DNA of 64,000 nt from Symbiodinium natans (lineage: Eukaryota; Sar; Dinophyceae; Suessiales; Symbiodiniaceae). Of the stretch, positions 59,185 to 64,000 are shown piece after piece. Under the pieces are notes generated by a model. It saw nothing but the letters and a program-made list of their open reading frames with translations. It was not told the origin of the DNA and made no database searches. The DNA is taken from assembly GCA_905221605.1 (NCBI GenBank), contig CAJNDS010002745.1:438501-502500 (forward strand), written 5' to 3'. The stretch's first letter is position 1; every line of letters begins with the position of its first letter. Both the position numbers and the translations under genes were made by a program.

Positions 59185-60232
59185 ACCATCTTTTTCTCGA
59201 GAAAACCAAAAAACCAAAAAAACCAAAAAAACAATCTTTTCCAAAACTATGGGGCTGGGGCCTCCAAAAGATGGTTTTTTTGGTTTTCTCGAGAAAAAGA
59301 TGGTTTTTTTGGTTCGAAACCATCTTTTTCTCGAGAAAAAGATGGTTTTTGAGCAGCCGCTCTTCGAAAAACCATCTTTTTCTCGAGAAAAAGATGGTTT
59401 TTAGAGATCTTACCCTGGAAAAACCATCTTTTTCTCGAGAAAAAGATGGTTTCCGGAGGTCTTGTCCTGGTAAAACCATCTTTTTCTCGAGAAAAAGATG
59501 GTTTTTGGAGGTCTTCTCCTGGTAAAACCATCTTTTTCTCGAGAAAAAGATGGTTTTTCGAAGGATGGTTGCTCAAAACAATCTTTTTCTCGAGAAAAAG
59601 ATGGTTTCGAACCAAAAAACCATCTTTTTCTCGAGAAAACCAAAAAAACAAAAAAACCAAAAAAACCATCTTTTCCAAAACTATGGGGCTGGGGCCTTCA
59701 AGAGATGGTTTTTTGGTTTTCTCGAGAAAAAGATGGTTTTTTTGGTTCGAAACCATCTTTTTCTCGAGAAAAAGATGGTTTTTGAGCAGCCGCTCTTCTA
59801 AAAACCATCTTTTCTCGAGAAAAAGATGGTTTTACCAGGACAAGACCTCCAAAAACCATCTTTTTCTCGAGAAAAAGATGGTTTTTCCAGGACAAGATCT
59901 CCAAAAACCATCTTTTTCTCGAGAAAAAGATGGTTTTTCGAAGAGCGGCTGCTTAGGGTTTAGGGTTTAGGGTTTAGGGCTCAGGGTTTAGGGTTTAGGG
60001 TTTAGGGTTCAGGGTTCAGGGTCTAGGGTTTAGGGTGTAGGGTACCCAGGTGTCCCAGACCTTGCAGCAGACTGAATCTTGGCAGACTGTCACGCAAGCA
60101 CGTGGTGTTATCTTTTTCTCGAGAAAAAGATGGTTTCGAACCAAAAAAACCATCTTTTTCTCGAGAAAACCAAAAAAACCATCTTTTGCAGGCCCCAGCC
60201 CCATAGTTTTGGAAAAGATGGTTTTTTTTTTT
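59185..60232. repeat. Cluster of CTCGAG-centred palindromes
   Basis: Sixteen CTCGAG sites, each centring CCATCTTTTTCTCGAG and its reverse complement (26-bp perfect palindrome in about nine; near-perfect or half in the rest). Spacers pair too: GAGCAGCCGCTCTTCGA (about 59350) recurs inverted at about 59938, and GGAGGTCTTGTCCTGG recurs inverted at about 59835. GGGGCTGGGGCCT occurs at about 59250 and 59686 and inverted at about 60192. ORFs rich in KDGF and SFSRE are artefacts of the repeat. Confidence 0.95.
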
Positions 60233-60567
60233 TTTTTTGGTTTTTTTGGTTTTTTGGATTTTTTTGGTTTGTTGGTTTTTGTTAGTTTCTTGTTTTGTTG
60301 TTTTTTGCCTTGATCTGGCTAGGACTCGGCTGCCATCCGCGGTGGGTCCATGGGGGGGGGGGGGGGGGGGGGGGTGAGCATATATATATATACATATATA
60401 TATATATTTATTTATTTAGGTGTCACTTAGTGGCCACTTAGGTCTTTAGGGACTATATATAAAGGTATATATAGGGGTTCAAGAGGGGAATGAGATTAAG
60501 GGTCCCCTTGTAGGGGTCCCTCCTCATCGCTAAGCTAAACCCTAAACCCCGGACCCCTTAAGAGAGT

Positions 60568-60637
60568 CCTAAACCCTAAACCCTAAACCCTAAACCCTAA
60601 ACCCTAAACCCTAAACCCTAAACCCTAAACCCTAAAC
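60568..60637 (-). repeat. CCCTAAA array forming a splice donor
   Basis: Ten units. The minus-strand reading of its end gives the donor GGCG|GTTTAGG of the exon at 60638. Confidence 0.9.
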
Positions 60638-60678
60638 CGCCTGGTTGCGTGGCAGAACCTGGCTCTCGCCACTCCTCA
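60638..60678 (-). CDS. Exon candidate with telomeric donor
   Basis: CATCTCCAG|T to GGCG|GTTTAG, encoding EEWREPGSATQPG. Confidence 0.45.
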
Positions 60679-60709
60679 CTGGAGATGCGTGTTTGGAAGG
60701 CGTGCTGTT

Positions 60710-60876
60710 CTTGGAAGCTCTTTTGACTTAGTAGTTTAGGGTTTAGGGTTTAGGGTTTAGGGTTTCGGGTTTGGGGTTTAGGGTAAGTCTACTGAGTATC
60801 GCCCAGGAACCGTACCATAATCCGCAGAACCCCCCCTTACCAGCCCTCCTTGCTAAGTCAAGAGGGCTTCCAAGTA
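60710..60876. mobile_element. MITE-like element, family 2, copy 3, interrupted by a telomeric insert
   Basis: The ends CTTGGAAGCTCTTTTGACTT and GTCAAGAGGGCTTCCAAGTA match the other copies. Between CTTAGTA and AGTCTACTGAG stand 52 extra bases of TTTAGGG-type repeat (60734-60785). Confidence 0.85.
60734..60785 (+). repeat. Telomeric insert within MITE copy
   Basis: GTTTAGGG x4, then TTTCGGG, TTTGGGG, TTTAGGG and TA. The host reads TTAGTA|AGTCT in the uninterrupted copy at 31343; here GTA stands on both sides of the insert. Confidence 0.9.
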
Positions 60877-60971
60877 GAGTTGAATGGGTTTAGAGTTCGG
60901 CGTGTGCGGGCCGCACGATGCTTGTTATGATATGGTGCGGCGGGGACAACAAACGAGTGCAAACCACTCAC

Positions 60972-61015
60972 GTTTCAGGCACGGGCTCCATTTGCATTCG
61001 CAAGCATCTCGTAGC
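60972..61015 (-). CDS. Exon candidate (minus)
   Basis: GGATTCAG|G to GAAAC|GTGAGT, LRDACECKWSPCLK. Strong donor. Confidence 0.45.
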
Positions 61016-61107
61016 CTGAATCCTACAAGCCCTAAAGCCCTGACCATGTCTGCACCCCCACCAACTACGTAGTACTCCGGCCGTATTGAAAGGTACTTGG
61101 GCAGTCT

Positions 61108-61196
61108 ACACCCTAAACCCTAAACCCTAAACCCTAAACCCTAAACCCTAAACCCTAAACCCTAAACCCTAAACCCTAAACCCTAAACCCTAAACT
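61108..61196 (-). repeat. CCCTAAA array
   Basis: Twelve to thirteen perfect units. Confidence 0.95.
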
Positions 61197-61219
61197 TACC
61201 TAAAGCCCTAGACCCACTC

Positions 61220-61266
61220 CTCTCGAAGATGCCCAGGGGGTTTGGCAGGGCCCCAAAGAAGGCCGC
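61220..61266 (-). CDS. Exon candidate (minus)
   Basis: A pyrimidine-rich tract and TTTTGGCAAG|GCG precede AAFFGALPNPLGIFE; GA donor GAGAG|GAGTGG. The plus strand is also open (MPRGFGRAPKKAALPK), but the pyrimidine tract favours minus. Confidence 0.45.
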
Positions 61267-61713
61267 CTTGCCAAAAGAAGGAAAAAGGACGACACACAGT
61301 GGGGTTTAGGGTTTAGGGTTGAGGGTCTAGGGTCTAGGGTTTAGGGTTTAGGGCTTCGGCTTTGGGCTCAGAGTTTAGGGTTCAGTGTCCAAACCCCCAT
61401 AAACCCTAAACTCTTTATGTATGTATGTACGTATGTATATATATATATATATATGTATATGTATATTCATATTCGGGATTTCGTCTTCAAGTAGCCAGAG
61501 CCCTAAACTCTAAACATGTAACGTAAAATCTCAATCCGACAGTGTTCAGGGTTTGGGCTTTAAGGTTTAGGATGGTTTAGGGCTTGGAGTTTAGGGAAAT
61601 TCTCATGTCCCTGCACCCCCCCCCTCCCCCCCTTGCACAAAATGGAGCCCCTGAGCCCTGGACCATGACATCCCACTTGTAGGGTTTAGGTTTGAAGTGT
61701 TATTTACGGACTC

Positions 61714-61823
61714 AGTCGCCCAGAAACCATATTAGAATAAGAGGACCCTTTTTGTTGGTTGGTTACTTTATAAGGGAACCCAGAACCCCAAAAAAGAGGT
61801 AAAGGGTACCACTGGGCTGCCAA
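61714..61823. mobile_element. MITE-like element, family 1, copy 3
   Basis: TCGCCCAGAAACCATATTAG ... AAGGGTACCACTGGGCTGCC. Same internal order as copies 1 and 2. Confidence 0.7.
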
Positions 61824-61839
61824 GAGTGGCTCGGTGCTC

Positions 61840-61891
61840 ATGAAGGCCGCAGCAAATCGGGCGGCGCGTCTAGCAACAGCTTGCTTGAAGC
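61840..61891 (-). CDS. Exon candidate (minus)
   Basis: GCTTTCAG|GCT to CCTTCAT|GAGCAC (GA donor), ASSKLLLDAPPDLLRPS. The family 1 element lies just downstream, in the intron. Confidence 0.45.
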
Positions 61892-62057
61892 CTGAAAGCC
61901 TCCTTAAGTCTTGCGATCGGATCCCTATACTATCACACTCGACCTCCGAAAGCAGAACCTAAACCCTAAACCCTACATAAACCTCCTAAACCATAAGCCC
62001 TAAACCCTACACCTTAAACCCTAAACCCTGAACCCTATGCAAACCTCCGAAACCCTC

Positions 62058-62130
62058 CCCGGCCGTGCGTAGGGCGCGGAATGCATCCCAAGGCGGACGC
62101 TGAGACTTCTCTTCCGCGGCCCGGGCCGTC
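62058..62130 (-). CDS. Exon candidate (minus)
   Basis: CACAGCAG|G, TARAAEEKSQRPPWDAFRAL then RTA; donor tentative (GA). Confidence 0.45.
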
Positions 62131-62289
62131 CTGCTGTGGCGGGGAGGGTTTCTAAGTTTTGTATAGGGTTTAGGGTTTAGGGTTTAGGGTTTCGGGTTCT
62201 GAGGTTCTAGGCTCTAGGCTCTCAGGGTTCTTGCGGTTCCTCGGGTTCTTAGGGTTCTTGGGGTTCTTGGGGTTCTTGGGATTCTAGGC

Positions 62290-62368
62290 GTGCGAAAAAT
62301 GCTCCTGCCAGCTCTCGCCAGGCCCTTCTGGACCAAGCCGACAAAGGCCTCGTGGCCCCAGGCAGCCA
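62290..62368 (-). CDS. Exon candidate (minus)
   Basis: CTTCTAG|TG, AAWGHEAFVGLVQKGLARAG then RSIFR, GC donor CAC|GCCTAG. Clear coding composition. Confidence 0.5.
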
Positions 62369-62399
62369 CTAGAAGGAACAGCAAGCCTCAGGTTTCGCG

Positions 62400-63120
62400 T
62401 TTGTGATTAGGGTTTTGGGGTTCAGGGTTTAGGGTTCCTAAACCCTAAACCCTAAGCTCTAACCCCATGTCGCTTTTGTTTGGAGGGATGGGAGGCGTGG
62501 ATCGTTCCCTCTATAAGGTTTAGGGTTCAGGCTTCTAGGGTTTAGGCTTTAGAATTTAGATTTAGGCTTCTAGGGTTGAGGCTTCTAGGGTTTGGGGTTT
62601 AGCGTTCTAGTGTTCTAGGGTTCTACATAGGGTTCTAGGGGTCAGGGTTTGAGGCTATCAGGTTTAAGGTGTAGGATGCCTCCTGAAAGGGTTGCCTTCA
62701 TGCATTATGCCAAGAATTGGCAAGATGGCCCCCAACGACTTGCCTAGAGGGACCCCTGCTTGCTGTCATGAATACGCTTGCAAGACTCCTAGGAAACCTA
62801 CCACAAAAAGGTGCTGGAGTACTTCCGGCAGGTCCCTGGTCGCATCAGCGCTTCGGCGACTATAGCCCAATAACTCTGAGAACTGACCATCGAAAAACCT
62901 AAGCGTTCTCCGGAGATCTGTAGACCCAAAACCCAAATCCCAAAACCCTTAACCCTAGCCGAGACCCTTAACTCGCCCAAACCTTGAACCCAGCCCTGAA
63001 CGCCATACCCTAAACTAACAAGGTTTCACAATGACATGGGACACTAAAAGAGCAGCCTTTACTAGTCTAACTAGCTTCAGAAAAGATCCGAAGATCATCA
63101 ACCAAAAAGAGGGTTAAGGG
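62400..63120. other. Stretch without recognised exons
   Basis: TTCTAGGG-type degenerate telomeric motifs to 62690, then plain sequence. Short ORFs at 62717-62980 on both strands have no support. Confidence 0.5.
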
Positions 63121-63142
63121 TACCATCGGGCATCCTGGCTAA

Positions 63143-63199
63143 AGCTTCATACACGGCGCCAGCCACGCCGCAGCTGGGCCGCTTGCGCTGCGACACCAT
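63143..63199 (-). CDS. Possible first exon of a minus-strand gene
   Basis: ATG at 63199, MVSQRKRPSCGVAGAVYE, with a possible GC donor (GAA|GCTTTA). It could start the gene whose exons lie at 62.4-60.6 kb. Confidence 0.35.
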
Positions 63200-63439
63200 G
63201 GCGCCAGGCGGATGGCGCAAGGCCAGTGATGGGTCTCTAAAACGCTTCAAGTCCAAAAGGAAGGGATTTAGGTTTTAGGGTTTAGGTTGAAGGCATGCAA
63301 ACTAGAAGCCTATAATCTACATAGGGCCTGATGGCACTCTTGGAAAAGCTTCTAAACGAAAAACGCAGATCCTTACCACCTCAGCCACTGTAGATTTCTG
63401 ACATCGGGCGTTTCATCATAGGAGCTTTTATTGAGTCAG

Positions 63440-64000
63440 TTCTACATACGTATTTGACAGGAGTGCATACATACATAACTACATACATACACACACATAT
63501 ATACATATATATATATATATATATATCAGCACGTAGGTTTGAGTCTGTAGTGTTGCTTGGGAAATTATGGTCCCTACTACGATATGGCACCTAATATTCA
63601 GGGTACCCCAAAAGGGATCATAACTTTGACGACTGTGGCTTTGGCTGCGGACTTTGTGCTGACTTGGAGTGGGTCTTGAGCATGTCAGGGGTGGTTGGGG
63701 TTTACGGTTTAGGGTTTAGGGTTTAGTGGTTTAGGGTTTAGGGTTTAGGGTTTAGGGTTGCAGGTTTAAGGCTCAGGGCGGCTGTTGCACTTCCCGTCTA
63801 TGGTCTTGCTCCCCCCCAAGTACCCCTTGCATGAAGCGGAGCATCTAGGGCATGTAACCCTTCTAAACAATTAGAAAATCCTGTTGGTGTAGCCCTAAAT
63901 CCTAAACGCTCTCCCGAGTGGTAAAGCTACTGGACTTCTGACCTAAGCTGAAAAAAACGAATAACTTCCACCTCAACATACAAGTCTTAGTAGCAATGCC
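63440..64000. other. AT microsatellite, hairpin core and TTTAGGG units
   Basis: CATACATA/TATATATA at 63466-63526, the hairpin-element core at 63565-63630 (related to 52820-52925), and a short TTTAGGG array at 63706-63762. No gene is visible in the last 800 bp. Confidence 0.6.

Larger units (their letters stand above)
57509..60412. mobile_element. Composite element with inverted TA-repeat / poly-C / GGACCCACCGCGG ends
   Basis: Left end: an AT array (57509-57591), then GGTCACC, poly-C, AATGGACCCACCGCGG (to 57621). Right end, inverted: CCGCGGTGGGTCCAT (60337-60351), poly-G, GGTGAGC, AT array (60378-60412). Reading inward both ends share TATATATG-TCAC-polyC-ATGGACCCACCGCGG. Inside are the 91-bp tandem array and the CTCGAG palindrome cluster. 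No transposase-like ORF is visible, so it would be non-autonomous. Confidence 0.65.

Noticed and set aside
59135-60313. Many overlapping ORFs with KDGF/SFSREK repeats on both strands
   Set aside because: They are all produced by the palindrome cluster; the same sequence is open on both strands because it is self-complementary.
8100-63800. Chromosome end (true telomere or simple subtelomere)
   Set aside because: Arrays occur in both orientations, are short (mostly 5-20 units) and are spread over 55 kb between decodable exons; no terminal array is present.
1-64000. tRNA, rRNA or snRNA genes
   Set aside because: I saw no cloverleaf with conserved T-loop GGTTCGA-type motif or rRNA core; by eye only, so small RNA genes could be missed.

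Overview
The window reads as dinoflagellate nuclear DNA, most likely a Symbiodiniaceae-type genome. Supporting signs are: very many arrays of the Arabidopsis-type telomere repeat TTTAGGG in both orientations; short exons (about 45-120 nt) whose reading frames join only if GC and GA donors are allowed beside GT; acceptors of the form AG|G; long one-directional blocks of genes; and low-complexity, hairpin-rich DNA between exons.

Layout. Positions 32-7339 (+) hold one intronless 2435-codon ORF: a WW domain, an S1-like RNA-binding domain, a tryptophan-rich patch, two groups of three CCCH zinc fingers and a SAM-like segment. From about 8.1 kb to 63.2 kb nearly all coding signal is on the minus strand, so 7.3-8.1 kb is a convergent boundary. 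This 55 kb looks like a degraded subtelomere at first sight. Many GC-rich islands between the telomeric arrays are exons. I could join them by hand, with phase preserved, into (a) an ARM-repeat protein gene between about 32.5 and 11.1 kb and (b) the C-terminal part of a CIA30-domain (complex I intermediate-associated protein 30) gene between 56.2 and 51.2 kb. Less complete minus-strand genes are a WW-domain gene (about 36.8-34.4 kb), a signal-anchor protein gene (41.9-39.9 kb), genes ending near 47.69 and 44.04 kb, and several exons between 60.6 and 63.2 kb. An intronless gene for a secreted protein with eight 59-residue, ten-cysteine repeats (13974-12427, minus) sits inside an intron of the ARM gene on the same strand.

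Between exons lie TTTAGGG/CCCTAAA arrays, locally homogenised variants of them (TTTGGGG, TTGAGGG, CCCTAGA, CCCTATAAA), several families of short hairpin or MITE-like elements with terminal inverted repeats, long poly-G/poly-C runs, and four larger repeat structures: a 21-bp array in alternating orientation (44.58-45.04 kb), a 91-bp tandem array (57.78-58.7 kb), a cluster of CTCGAG-centred palindromes (59.19-60.23 kb), and an apparent 2.9 kb composite element (57.51-60.41 kb) bounded by inverted TA-repeat/poly-C/GGACCCACCGCGG ends that encloses the last two.

The main result is that telomere-like repeats fill the introns of protein-coding genes and in places form the splice sites themselves (TTTAG|G acceptors, G|GTTTAGG or GG|GTTAGG donors). 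One MITE copy is interrupted by a 52-bp telomeric insert with an apparent GTA target duplication. All joins were made by eye on genomic sequence without transcripts or database searches; exon edges marked tentative may shift.
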